Below are positions 18,619-27,660 of a DNA stretch of 64,000 nt, piece after piece; position 1 is the stretch's first letter; each line of letters begins with the position of its first letter. The stretch is from DAOTTX01 sp034437515 (GTDB lineage: Bacteria; Chloroflexota; Anaerolineae; Aggregatilineales; Phototrophicaceae), in contig DAOTTX010000174.1 in assembly GCA_034437515.1 (NCBI GenBank), forward strand, positions 10,192-74,191. Direction: 5' to 3'. The notes below the pieces were generated by a model. It saw only the letters and a list, made by a program, of their open reading frames with translations, made no database searches and had not been told where the DNA came from. The translations under genes were made by a program, and so were the position numbers.

Positions 18619-19203
18619 ATGACGATCTCACAGGACAAAATCATCGTTGTTGACGTCGAAGCGACCTGCTGGCGCAAGGAACCGCCGCCCGGTGAGATCA
18701 ACGAGATTATCGAGGTCGGCATTTGCGTGCTTGACCTCACCACCGTGCAGCCGACACATAAGCGCGGTATCCTCATCAAGCCAGAACGCTCCAAAGTGAG
18801 TGCGTTTTGTACCCGGCTGACCACCATCACACCGGAGATGGTCAGTACGGGTGTTTCTTTTGCTGAAGCGTGCGCCATACTCGAACAGGAATGCGAGACG
18901 AAAAATCACCTGTGGAGCAGTTGGGGTAACTACGATCTGCGGATCTTCGCCGCGCAGTGTGCGCTTTTCGATGTGCCTTATCCCTTTAGTGACCATCACA
19001 TGAACATTAAAGCGTTGTTCGCCAGCACCAACCAATTGCCCAAACAAGTTGGGTTGATGCGATCCATGAAGATGATTGACTACGAGCCGCAAGGCACCCA
19101 TCATCGTGGTGTTGATGACGCCTGGAACACCGCTTATGTGCTGGCACATCTTGTGAACAATTATGGGCGACAAATCTTAAACCCTTTCTGGGAGGACTTA
19201 TGA
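18619..19203 (+). CDS. DEDDh 3'-5' exonuclease (KapD/ERI-1-like)
   Basis: A protein of about 194 aa. Motif I is VVDVEATCW (Asp12, Glu14), motif II has Asp in WGNYDLR, and motif III is HHRGVDDAWN with His and Asp. This DEDDh set and the CW after the first motif resemble the KapD/ERI-1/Eri1-like exonucleases that trim RNA or single-stranded nucleic acid ends. The start may be GTG at 18616 or ATG at 18619, directly after the preceding stop. Its stop overlaps the next start as ATGA, indicating translational coupling with the phosphodiesterase. Confidence 0.87.
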   Translation: MTISQDKIIVVDVEATCWRKEPPPGEINEIIEVGICVLDLTTVQPTHKRGILIKPERSKVSAFCTRLTTITPEMVSTGVSFAEACAILEQECETKNHLWSSWGNYDLRIFAAQCALFDVPYPFSDHHMNIKALFASTNQLPKQVGLMRSMKMIDYEPQGTHHRGVDDAWNTAYVLAHLVNNYGRQILNPFWEDL

Positions 19204-20510
19204 CGTCATTGAGTATGCAAACAACCGCAGCGAGCATCGAGCAGCGCATCCGCGACAACCGGTTACTGTCGTTGCCGGTCGAGTGGGACGACGAGATCGT
19301 TTACCCGAACTACGATGGTCTATCGATCATGAACACGGCGCAATCTGTACTGGATATATTCGGCGTCGAGGTCGAGAGTCCGTTAGACGACGCCGTATGG
19401 GGTGGGGATAGCCCCGTCGGGCAGGTGGATCGTGTGGTCGTCTTTTTAACCGACGGCCTCGGCTATAAGCTGCTTAACGAGTTGATGGACGAAGACACTG
19501 ACCTGCGCGACTCCGTCGCGGAACTTTCCGATGGGCGCGGCCCGGTGCCGCTGACCTCGACGTTGCCCAGCACGACCGCCGTCGCGCTGCCGACCATGTG
19601 GACGGCCACTTACCCCGGCAGGCACGGTATGATCGGCACCAGCATGTACTTACGGCAGTTCTCCACACTGGCGAATATGCTCAACTACTCACCGCAGTAT
19701 GGGCACCAGCCCGCCGGGGTGCTCAGTGATTGGGGCCTCGCTGCCGAGGAATTCGTAAGTGTACCGTCTATCGCTGACCAGTTGCGTGAGGCCGGTGTCA
19801 AAACGCATCTGCTGTTGAACTACGGCTTGATGGGCACCGGACTTTCACGCATTTTGCATCGGGGTGTCACCGAGCGGCACCGGCACATCGGCTTGAACGA
19901 CTCATGGGGCCGGCTGCGCGATCTGTTAGAGCGTACCGCCGGGCAGCGGGCGTACTTCAGCGCCTATCTGCCCAACATCGACTCGCTTTCCCACGCTTAC
20001 GGCTTCCGCTCGCATTACGTCCAGGCGGAGATCAAGCATCAGATGACGATGCTGCGCGACATCCTCGACGACGAACGCGTGCAGGATGGACGCACGTTGT
20101 TTATTCTGCTTGCCGATCACGGACATTACGATACCGCCTATTCGCTCGATGTGGATCGAGACGACGATGCCGGGATGCTGCGCGAGGCCATGCGCAGTGC
20201 CTTCGGTGGGGATGCAAGCCTGAGCCACCTGTACTTACGTGGTGGCTATCAGCAGCGTGTGATTGACTGGATTACGCACAACTTCACTGATAAGTTCGCC
20301 TGGATCGAACCACAGGTCGCGCTGCACAACAATCTCTACGGGCCGGGGCCGCTGCATCCCGATCTGGTCAACCGCATGGGCGACCTGATTCTGCTCTCCC
20401 GTGCCGGGGTACGCCTGGCCGACCGTGCCCGTCCGTTCAGCGCCAAAAGCTGGCACAGCGGCCTTTCCGATTGGGAGATGCTGGTGCCGTTCATCTGGCG
20501 GCGCATATAA
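19200..20510 (+). CDS. Alkaline phosphatase-superfamily phosphodiesterase/nucleotide pyrophosphatase
   Basis: A 436-aa protein with the metal-binding and nucleophile pattern of type I phosphodiesterases. The first metal Asp is in VVVFLTDGLGYKLL, the likely nucleophile Thr/Ser is in STLPSTTAVALPT, and late metal ligands are in LPNIDSLSHAYG and LLADHGHYDT. No signal peptide is visible, so a cytoplasmic location is likely. The substrate is unknown; nucleotide or phospholipid diesters are both possible. ATGA overlap with the exonuclease gene suggests they are made together. Confidence 0.87.
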   Translation: MTSLSMQTTAASIEQRIRDNRLLSLPVEWDDEIVYPNYDGLSIMNTAQSVLDIFGVEVESPLDDAVWGGDSPVGQVDRVVVFLTDGLGYKLLNELMDEDTDLRDSVAELSDGRGPVPLTSTLPSTTAVALPTMWTATYPGRHGMIGTSMYLRQFSTLANMLNYSPQYGHQPAGVLSDWGLAAEEFVSVPSIADQLREAGVKTHLLLNYGLMGTGLSRILHRGVTERHRHIGLNDSWGRLRDLLERTAGQRAYFSAYLPNIDSLSHAYGFRSHYVQAEIKHQMTMLRDILDDERVQDGRTLFILLADHGHYDTAYSLDVDRDDDAGMLREAMRSAFGGDASLSHLYLRGGYQQRVIDWITHNFTDKFAWIEPQVALHNNLYGPGPLHPDLVNRMGDLILLSRAGVRLADRARPFSAKSWHSGLSDWEMLVPFIWRRI

Positions 20511-20560
20511 GCACAGTCGGTCTGACCGATCCGACAACTAAAAATTGGAAATTTTATCAG

Positions 20561-20589
20561 GTTACAAAGGGTCATAAAGGTGATATAAT
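20561..20589 (+). promoter_or_regulatory. Likely promoter of the Eis-like acetyltransferase
   Basis: A perfect TATAAT (20584-20589) has GTTACA (20561-20566) 17 bases upstream. The ATG lies 38 bases downstream with AAGGAAAGAAGG between. Confidence 0.65.
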
Positions 20590-20627
20590 CATCGCTAAAA
20601 ATCATAATAAGGAAAGAAGGGTTAGCG

Positions 20628-21968
20628 ATGAAAAAGCAACTCAAAGACGGTTTGATCTTGCGCTCACTTAGTGAGGGTGTAACCTCCGACCGCGAGAACC
20701 TGGGGCAGTTCTACATGGATGTGTTCGGCGACAATGGTGATGAAGACTCCCCGGCGATTGAGGTATGGACGACTGACCTGCTTGACGATGCACACCCGGC
20801 AATGTCACTCGATGATTTCTGGGTCGTGGTAGACCCGGCGGAAGAAGAGAAGATCGTTTCCGCCGTGCTGCTCATCCCGCAAATGTGGACGTATGAGGAT
20901 GTTGAACTCGGTGTGGGACGCATTGAATTGGTCGCCACCCATAAAGACTACCGACAGCGCGGCCTCGTTCGTGCGTTGATCGACGCCGCCCATGAACGCA
21001 GCGCCGCCCTCGGTCACGCCATGCAGGGGATCACCGGCATACCGCATTATTACCGTCGCTTCGGTTATGCGATGGGCGGTCTAGATCTCGGTCGGAGGGC
21101 CACGCTGCCGATGACCGCTGTGCCCAAACTGAAGGACGATGAGGCAGCGAAATATACGCTACGCCCGGCGACCGTCGCTGACATCCCTGATCTGATTCGC
21201 TGGGACACCTATCGCGCCGAATCGGTGCTGCTGCACTGTCCATATACCGAGGTGATGTGGCGTTATGAGATCGAAGGCCGCAGCGACGACACCCCACAGC
21301 GCAAGGATGTAAAAGTCATTCTCAACCGAGACGATGAGAGCGTCGGTTACGTGGTAATGAGTACCAACAACTATTTTTCCGTGTTGAACTGTCTCGATTA
21401 CGTCGTCGGTGATGAGACGTCATACCTTGATACCTTTGACGACGTGGTGCGTGACCTCAAAGCTCATGCGCAGGCGTTCTACGCCGATCATAAGCTGGAT
21501 GTGCCGGAAATCATCGGCTTCGCCAGTGCAATGCCGGATGTGGTCAAGACGTTGGTGGACAAGACCGGCATAGGGCAGGCATACGACAAGCTGTATGCGT
21601 GGTACCTGCGCGTGCCGGAGATGCCGAGCTTCATTCGCACGGTCGCGCCTGTGTTGGAACGCCGCCTGCGTGGTTCCGGGGCGCACTGCTACACCGGTGA
21701 CCTCAAAATTCACTTTTTTGACACCACCGCATTGACGATCACGTTTGAGCGCGGCAAAATCGTAGAAACGTCCCAGGGTACGCTGCTGCCGGAATGGGAA
21801 GCGGACGCCGCTTTCCCTAATCATTCGTTTCTGAGTGTCTTGTTCGGGCACCGCACACCGGGCGAACTGGAGCGTATCATGCCGGAAGTGTTCGTCAACC
21901 GTAAGGCCGCCGTACTGCTGGAGGCGTTATTCCCGCAGAAATGTTCGAGTGTGATGGCATTTGCATAA
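20628..21968 (+). CDS. GNAT acetyltransferase, Eis-like
   Basis: A 446-aa protein with a GNAT core in the first 150 residues, including the acetyl-CoA loop HKDYRQRGLVRALIDA and the IPHYYRRFGYAM segment. A second GNAT-like region and a C-terminal sterol-carrier-like domain (about residues 340-446) follow. This three-part layout is typical of the Eis (enhanced intracellular survival) family, whose members acetylate amines of aminoglycosides or proteins. The natural substrate here is unknown. The gene has its own promoter and overlaps the next start as TAATG. Confidence 0.85.
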   Translation: MKKQLKDGLILRSLSEGVTSDRENLGQFYMDVFGDNGDEDSPAIEVWTTDLLDDAHPAMSLDDFWVVVDPAEEEKIVSAVLLIPQMWTYEDVELGVGRIELVATHKDYRQRGLVRALIDAAHERSAALGHAMQGITGIPHYYRRFGYAMGGLDLGRRATLPMTAVPKLKDDEAAKYTLRPATVADIPDLIRWDTYRAESVLLHCPYTEVMWRYEIEGRSDDTPQRKDVKVILNRDDESVGYVVMSTNNYFSVLNCLDYVVGDETSYLDTFDDVVRDLKAHAQAFYADHKLDVPEIIGFASAMPDVVKTLVDKTGIGQAYDKLYAWYLRVPEMPSFIRTVAPVLERRLRGSGAHCYTGDLKIHFFDTTALTITFERGKIVETSQGTLLPEWEADAAFPNHSFLSVLFGHRTPGELERIMPEVFVNRKAAVLLEALFPQKCSSVMAFA

Positions 21969-22432
21969 TGGCGACAGCACAGGAAACTTTTAAATCCACC
22001 TTGATGACGGTTGTCGGGCAGGCTTACGAGGCCGCCGGTTACCAACTGGAAGACCTCTCCGTGCAGCAGGCCAGCGGACAGTTCCGCTTTAAGAAGCCCT
22101 TAGACGACGACCTCAACGGCTTCATCGAGTACCAACTGCTGCATTACGTCGATAGTGAGTGGGCGGCGGGGATGCCGTCGCGCTTCCGTGTGACCTTGAC
22201 CCGCACCGACCAGACCAACCCGCGCAGCAAAAGTGACCATCCCGCTTACGCACAGCGCGATCTGGGCACGCTGGTCGTAGAAGATTTTGGCGTGGGGATT
22301 TTGCCATCGGGTAACCATTGGTGGCAGTTCAAAAACATGGATCAACTCGGTAAGACACTCGCGGAAGCGGGACATCTGGTCATCGGCTACGGCATCCCCT
22401 GGCTGGGCGGCGACCTCGAACCCGACGAGTAA
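21968..22432 (+). CDS. Hypothetical protein, 154 aa
   Basis: No family recognised. The protein is soluble and mixed alpha/beta: a helix near MATAQETFKSTLMTVVGQAY, then strands around FRFKKPL and RFRVTLTRTD, then WWQFKNMDQLGKTLAEAGHL as a final helix. Its start codon overlaps the stop of the Eis-like gene (TAATG), so it is probably translated by reinitiation from that transcript. A longer in-frame start at 21941 would lie inside the acetyltransferase and is not needed. Confidence 0.66.
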   Translation: MATAQETFKSTLMTVVGQAYEAAGYQLEDLSVQQASGQFRFKKPLDDDLNGFIEYQLLHYVDSEWAAGMPSRFRVTLTRTDQTNPRSKSDHPAYAQRDLGTLVVEDFGVGILPSGNHWWQFKNMDQLGKTLAEAGHLVIGYGIPWLGGDLEPDE

Positions 22433-22488
22433 CCTATGGGACGCGAGCAGCATTGACAGCCATCAGCGCGGCGGTGATAATTGTCCGT

Positions 22489-24945
22489 ATGATGGCTAAT
22501 CTAAATTTCAAACAGATCATAATGCTGCTGGCGGTCGTGTTGATGGTCGCCGGTTGTTCTTCGGATAACGGTGAGAATGTGACCGTCGTCGTGGTCACGG
22601 GGGTCTCGCCGGAGCCGCTCACGGTGGGGCAGCAGGTGACCACCATACCGCCGACCGTTACCCTCCCGCCACCGACCTCGACCCCCGCACCGGGTATGAC
22701 GCCGGAGATGGCGTTACGCATCGGTGACAGCTACTTCCTCAACGGTTACTACGAGAATGCGGTCACCACCTACCAGACCATCCTCGCCGAACAAAATGCT
22801 CCGGCAGAGATGCGGGCGAACGCGGCCTTCAACATGGGGCGAGCGGCGCTGCGTGCGGGGCTGTTCCGTGAGGCGGTCGAGTCGATCAATATTCTGATTA
22901 ACGAGTTCCCGCAGGATTTCCGCGCTGCGCAGGGGTATTTCTTGCGTGGTGATGCCTACCTGGGTCTTTCACAGTGGCAAAACGCGATTGACGACTTCCA
23001 GCAGTATCTCGCGTTACGCCCAGGCTTGATCGACAGCTACGCCTACGAACGCATCGGCGACGCACAATTGAACCTCGGTCAGCTTGATGCGGCGCTTGAC
23101 AGCTACGCGCAGGCCACCGCCAACGCCCGTAGTACCGTGCCCGGCCTCGCACTGCGAGAGCAGATCGCCCGACGCTACCTCGCCAGTGGGCGCAATAGCG
23201 AAGCCGTCGCCCAATATGACGCGATCTTGCAGGTTGCGGAAAACGTGCCGTACCGAGCGCAGATCGAGTATGCCGCTGCTGAGGCGTTGTTCAACGCCGG
23301 GGATGTCGAACCCGGTTTGCGGCGCTACCGGCAGGTCTTCCAGAATTACCCCGAACAGCCCCAGGCTTATCAGGCGATGAACGTGTTGATCGAAAACGGT
23401 GTCACCGTCGATCAATACCAACGCGGCCTCGTCAACACCTTTGCCGAAGATTATACCGCCGCCGTTGAAGCGTTTAACACCTACACTACGCAGGTGCCGC
23501 TGGCTGGCATCCCCGCCGACCTGAACCTCTATCTAGGGCGCTCCTACCGGGCGCTGGGCAACTTTGAGGCCGCGCTGGTCGCCTTCCAGACCGTAATAGA
23601 GCGGTATTCGCAAGATCCGGCATTTGGTGACGCATTGCTGGAAACCGGACGCACGCCCTTTTTAGAGGGTGATCTTGATACCGCTATCCAACGCTACCTG
23701 GAAGTCGGCACGACCTACGGCTATCTGCCAGATATCGCCGCCGAAGCGTTGTGGCGAGCTGGTTACCTCTACGACACACGCGCTGAACTCGCCGCTTCGC
23801 AGGAAGTTTTCTTGCGGCTGGCGACGGATTTCCCGAACACGTCCTGGGCGCAGGACGGCCTGTTCATCGCAGCAGAGTCCGCGTTAGCCGCTGGTGACAC
23901 GGCGACGGCAGAGTCATTGTATGCGCGGCTGGCGGCGACTGCTGCCGGTGAGAATCGCGCCGAGGCTCAGTTAATGGTAGGGCGGTTGGCGTTGGAACGT
24001 GGCGACCAGACCGCCGCGACACAGGCCTTCACAGCGGCGATGCAAGCTGCGCCGGATACCTACCCCAGTACCCGCGCTCAGGATTTGCTCGCCGGGCGTG
24101 CGCCCTTCACCCCACCGGATGAATTTGTTTTCCGCTTTGATGCGTTGGCGGAGGTCACCGAGGCGGAAAATTGGCTGCGTGCGACCTTCGGCGTTAATCA
24201 GGCTGGCCCACTGTGGCCCCTGCCGCCTGCCATCGAGAACGACCCGCGTATGATTCGCGGTCAAGAGTTGTGGGCGGTTGGCGCATTCGATGCGGCGACG
24301 ACCGAGTTCTTCGAACTTCTCTGGGCCTATGGGGACGACGGCCTCGCCTCTTATCAGATCGCGGTCGCGTTGCGCATTATCGGTGCGTTCTATCCGTCGA
24401 TCTTCGCGGCGGCAAATGTGATTATCGCGGCGGACGTCCCAACCGTCGAAGCACCGGGGTACATCGCCCGGATGCGCTACCCGATCTACTATCGTGATGT
24501 GGTGATCGAAGCCGCCGCCGAATACGACTTCGACCCGCTGATCCTGTTCTCGCTGATCCGGCATGAGAGCTTGTTCAACACTTTCGCCGATGGTGGTGCC
24601 GGGGAAAACGGCCTGACGCAGGTGATCCCCAGCACATCGCAATACATCGCCGGTCAGATCGACTGGGAAGACTACCAACACAGCGACCTCTACCGGCCCC
24701 ATGCGGGGGTGGCGTTCGGCGCGTACTTCCTCGATGAACAGCTCGAACGTTTCGACGGCAACGTCTACGCGGCGCTGGCGGGGTATAACGCCGGGCCGAG
24801 CCGGGCCATCCGCTGGCTGGAGGCCGCCGGGGAAGACCCTGACCGCTTTATGGCGGCCATCGACATCAGCTCGACACAGCTTTATGTGCAGTTGATCTAC
24901 AAGAATTACAACATCTACCGGGCGCTTTACAGCGCGGGGGCCTAA
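22489..24945 (+). CDS. Lytic transglycosylase lipoprotein with TPR repeats
   Basis: A protein of about 818 aa. The N-terminus is a lipoprotein signal with a VAGC lipobox at about residue 22, then a Thr/Pro-rich linker. A long series of TPR-type helical pairs follows (for example SYFLNGYYENAVTTYQTIL and YLGRSYRALGNFEAALVAFQ), spanning roughly residues 75-570. The C-terminus is an SLT domain with catalytic Glu in SLIRHESLF, then GLTQVIPSTSQYIA and ALAGYNAGPSRA. It should cut the glycan strand of peptidoglycan at the outer face of the membrane, with the TPR arm as a docking scaffold, much as in Slt70. The start may be ATG at 22489 or 22492; a TTG at 22453 would put extra residues before the signal. 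Confidence 0.92.
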   Translation: MMANLNFKQIIMLLAVVLMVAGCSSDNGENVTVVVVTGVSPEPLTVGQQVTTIPPTVTLPPPTSTPAPGMTPEMALRIGDSYFLNGYYENAVTTYQTILAEQNAPAEMRANAAFNMGRAALRAGLFREAVESINILINEFPQDFRAAQGYFLRGDAYLGLSQWQNAIDDFQQYLALRPGLIDSYAYERIGDAQLNLGQLDAALDSYAQATANARSTVPGLALREQIARRYLASGRNSEAVAQYDAILQVAENVPYRAQIEYAAAEALFNAGDVEPGLRRYRQVFQNYPEQPQAYQAMNVLIENGVTVDQYQRGLVNTFAEDYTAAVEAFNTYTTQVPLAGIPADLNLYLGRSYRALGNFEAALVAFQTVIERYSQDPAFGDALLETGRTPFLEGDLDTAIQRYLEVGTTYGYLPDIAAEALWRAGYLYDTRAELAASQEVFLRLATDFPNTSWAQDGLFIAAESALAAGDTATAESLYARLAATAAGENRAEAQLMVGRLALERGDQTAATQAFTAAMQAAPDTYPSTRAQDLLAGRAPFTPPDEFVFRFDALAEVTEAENWLRATFGVNQAGPLWPLPPAIENDPRMIRGQELWAVGAFDAATTEFFELLWAYGDDGLASYQIAVALRIIGAFYPSIFAAANVIIAADVPTVEAPGYIARMRYPIYYRDVVIEAAAEYDFDPLILFSLIRHESLFNTFADGGAGENGLTQVIPSTSQYIAGQIDWEDYQHSDLYRPHAGVAFGAYFLDEQLERFDGNVYAALAGYNAGPSRAIRWLEAAGEDPDRFMAAIDISSTQLYVQLIYKNYNIYRALYSAGA

Positions 24946-24951
24946 CACAAA

Positions 24952-24979
24952 GAGTCAGGCCGTCGATCATGCCTGACTC
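24952..24979. terminator. Bidirectional terminator between convergent genes
   Basis: A 9-bp perfect stem (GAGTCAGGC with GCCTGACTC) and a 10-base loop between the lytic transglycosylase stop and the convergent receiver gene. T tracts are poor, so efficiency is uncertain. Confidence 0.6.
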
Positions 24980-25005
24980 GGTGATACAGTAGAAGCTTAA
25001 GTGGA

Positions 25006-25386
25006 TTAGCTGCTTGGTGCTTCGTTCAACATCGAACGCACTTTTGCGACCAGATCGTGATGTAAGATCGGTTTGGGCAGATAATCATTCGCGCCTGCTT
25101 CCATACCGCGCATCACGCTCTCGGCGTCTCCACGAGCGGAGAGGATAAGGACAGGGGTGGCGTTGGTGTCGCCGCGCTGCCGGATGACGTTGCATAGCTC
25201 AATACCATCCATACCGGGCATCATCACATCAAGGATAATCATATCCGGGGTGTTCTGGTCAAGCACAGCCAGGGCAGCGTCGGCATCTTTGGCCTTGAGC
25301 ACGCTGAAGCCGCCGCGTTCCAGCATAATACCAATTAAAGTCAACGCGCCGATCTCATCATCGACCACGAGGATGTGTTTCTTCAT
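25006..25386 (-). CDS. Single-domain response regulator (CheY-like)
   Basis: A 126-aa receiver with no output domain. The acidic pair is in ILVVDDEIG, the phosphoacceptor Asp is in MIILDVMMPGMDG, the switch Ser replaces Thr in LILSARGD, and the conserved Lys is in YLPKPI. It is therefore competent for phosphorylation. The start at 25386 has GGAGG upstream; an earlier in-frame ATG at 25398 lies before that site. The partner kinase is not adjacent. Confidence 0.9.
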   Translation of the reverse strand: MKKHILVVDDEIGALTLIGIMLERGGFSVLKAKDADAALAVLDQNTPDMIILDVMMPGMDGIELCNVIRQRGDTNATPVLILSARGDAESVMRGMEAGANDYLPKPILHHDLVAKVRSMLNEAPSS

Positions 25387-25651
25387 GCAAGCCTCCAATG
25401 AAGCGGTGGTAGTCTCAATTCTATACGCACAATCAATTCTCTCAAAGACGACATCTCATTTTCTATGATAATGCCACATGACCATCATGAGGATTAAGAT
25501 GCTTATTTTTACTTTTTTTCGATTTCGAGTTTACCACCATGTCGAGTAAGTGCGCAAGCGCATCACAACATCAGGTCTGGTATTTATGATTGCTTGCGTT
25601 ATGCTTATTTTGAACCGAAAAGAAACAATTTGACATTCATTGGAGGCAATT

Positions 25652-27451
25652 TTGTCCCGTATTTTCACTAAATTCTATGCAATCTTGCTCGTACTGCTGG
25701 TGATACTACCGGTCAGCGCGCAGGAGGACGGCTACCAGATCCCCGAAGCACCCGAAGATGTAAACCTGGATGAGGTCGTCGCACAAGTCGGTGATGAGAC
25801 CATCACGTTGGAGGAATTCCGCGCACGGGTGCGTTACGAGCGTGTTTCTTCTTACATCAACTTGAATAGTGCGGTCGAACAGCAGGGCGATGAACTACTC
25901 GCGCCGGAGAACCCCTCGGTGAATGGGTTGCTGCAAATCCTCGTAGATGACGTCGCACTTGGTGAAATTGTCTATGAGACGATGCTGAGTGAGCAGTTGT
26001 TCTACCAGGAAGCACAGGCGCGTGATTTGCTGCCGACACAATGCGAGATTGACACCGTTTGGGCGCAGCAGCTCGGTCTGCCACCCGTCCAGCCGCCAAT
26101 CGCGGAAGCGACCGAAAGCGCCGACGCCGAAGAGGAGTGCCCACTGCCGGAGGGCTTCGAGCAAGCCAGAGCGGATTACCTCACAACAGTACAGCCTTAT
26201 TCCGGCATTACCGAGGAAGCCCTCGACCTCATCATGACGGCGCGTGCCAGTGCGGAGCCTATCCGTAACGCCATCGGTGAGGAATTCGAGGTCGAAGAAG
26301 TCCCGGTCGTGCGGACTCGCCACATCCGCGTGGAAGAGGCCGCAACCGCTGAAGAAGTTGTCGAGCGTCTCGAGGAGGGTGAAGACTTCCAGGAACTGCT
26401 GGAAGAATTCACGGTTGATACGGCTGCTGTCGGCAGTGGCGGTGATCTCGGTGAGTTCGAGCGGGGTGCGATGGTGCCGGAATTTGAAGACGCGGTCTTT
26501 AGTGCCGAAGTCGGTGTGATTACCGGCCCGGTCGAGACGCAATTCGGCTATCACGTCATCGAAGTGACCGACCAGACACTCGGCGAGGCCGCACAGATCC
26601 GCCAGATCTTGCTGGATGACGAAGAAGACGCCAACGCTGCCGTCCGTTTGATGGAAGATGGGCGCGACGTGGAAGAACTGGCGCAGTTGTACTCGATCAA
26701 TCCGGGTGTGGCGAATGGGATGCCGATGACGGTGCGCCCCGGTGAATCTCAGGCTGGCATTACCTACGACGAAGCCGTTTTTAGCGCGGAAGCCGGTGAC
26801 GTCATCGGGCCGTTGGAAACCGAGCAGGGCTTTTTCACCATCCTCGTGGAAGAAATCGGTGAACGGGTTGTGTCCGTCAACGCACGTCATATCCTCGTTG
26901 AAACCGAGGAAACCGCGCAGGAAGTGATCGAGCGATTGGAAGCGGGGGATGAATTTGCCGACCTCGCCCGTGAATACTCCACCGAACCCGCCGCGCAACC
27001 CATCGGCGCGGATACGCTAACGCTGGCCTCTAACGGGCAGGCTGAGGGCTTCTATGCGGACGGTCAAATTCTGCCGGAATTCGACGTGATCTTTGAAGCT
27101 GAAGTCGGTGATATTGTCGGGCCTATCCCTGTAGAAGGGGTTGGCTTTTTCATCGTCGAGGTGCAGGAATTCAGCACGCAAGAACCACAAGACGCCGCCG
27201 CACAGCGTCAGGCTTACGTCGATGAGTGGCAGAGCGAACAGCGTCTGAGTGATCGCGTCGAGATCTCACCCGCATGGCGCGGTACCGTGCCCTTCGATCC
27301 CCTGCCCGGTGAGGTCTTTGAGACGCTCGAGCCGATCGATGAACGCCTGCTGGAATTCCGCGAAACCTATCTTGAAGAATTCGAGGCCGGGTTGATCCCC
27401 AATGTGCTGCAAGAACTACAAGCCACCACACCGGAGCCACAATCCGAATAA
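25652..27451 (+). CDS. Secreted peptidyl-prolyl isomerase with three parvulin-like repeats
   Basis: About 599 aa. A signal peptide (IFTKFYAILLVLLVILPVSAQ) is followed by a SurA/PrsA-like N-terminal chaperone region. Three PpiC-type units follow at about residues 221-306, 315-401 and 408-506. Each shows the late FxAExGxxxGPxET/PVE..GF/YxxI signature. The first and third begin with an H (TRHIRV, ARHILV); the middle one reads QIRQILL and has lost that histidine. It should assist folding of exported proteins outside the membrane. The start is TTG at 25652 with GGAGG at the right distance; the upstream TTG at 25640 precedes the binding site. Confidence 0.9.
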   Translation: MSRIFTKFYAILLVLLVILPVSAQEDGYQIPEAPEDVNLDEVVAQVGDETITLEEFRARVRYERVSSYINLNSAVEQQGDELLAPENPSVNGLLQILVDDVALGEIVYETMLSEQLFYQEAQARDLLPTQCEIDTVWAQQLGLPPVQPPIAEATESADAEEECPLPEGFEQARADYLTTVQPYSGITEEALDLIMTARASAEPIRNAIGEEFEVEEVPVVRTRHIRVEEAATAEEVVERLEEGEDFQELLEEFTVDTAAVGSGGDLGEFERGAMVPEFEDAVFSAEVGVITGPVETQFGYHVIEVTDQTLGEAAQIRQILLDDEEDANAAVRLMEDGRDVEELAQLYSINPGVANGMPMTVRPGESQAGITYDEAVFSAEAGDVIGPLETEQGFFTILVEEIGERVVSVNARHILVETEETAQEVIERLEAGDEFADLAREYSTEPAAQPIGADTLTLASNGQAEGFYADGQILPEFDVIFEAEVGDIVGPIPVEGVGFFIVEVQEFSTQEPQDAAAQRQAYVDEWQSEQRLSDRVEISPAWRGTVPFDPLPGEVFETLEPIDERLLEFRETYLEEFEAGLIPNVLQELQATTPEPQSE

Positions 27452-27473
27452 AGCCGATTATCTGGCAAATTAC

Positions 27474-27501
27474 AGCGAACCTTGATGGTTCGCTGTTTTT
27501 G
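27474..27501 (+). terminator. Intrinsic terminator of the parvulin gene
   Basis: An 8-bp stem (AGCGAACC with GGTTCGCT), five-base loop, then GTTTTTGTT. It is 22 bases after the stop codon. Confidence 0.88.
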
Positions 27502-27660
27502 TTAAAACTTGATGAGTTTTGCAACCCATTTCGAGTTTTTGCGTACAAGGTACGGGGGTTAGCACAAACTTTGAAAATCATTAGTCCTGTGAGAGTGTTC
27601 AACAATTCTCTACAGCATTCAGTCATAATGTAATTCTAAAAGAAATATCACGGAGGTTTT

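Noticed and set aside
23971..24948. A 325-codon minus-strand frame.
   Set aside because: Antisense to the lytic transglycosylase, where the SLT motifs are clear.
25895..26998. A 367-codon minus-strand frame.
   Set aside because: Antisense to the parvulin gene, with no ribosome binding site or recognisable motif; a by-product of GC-rich codon use.
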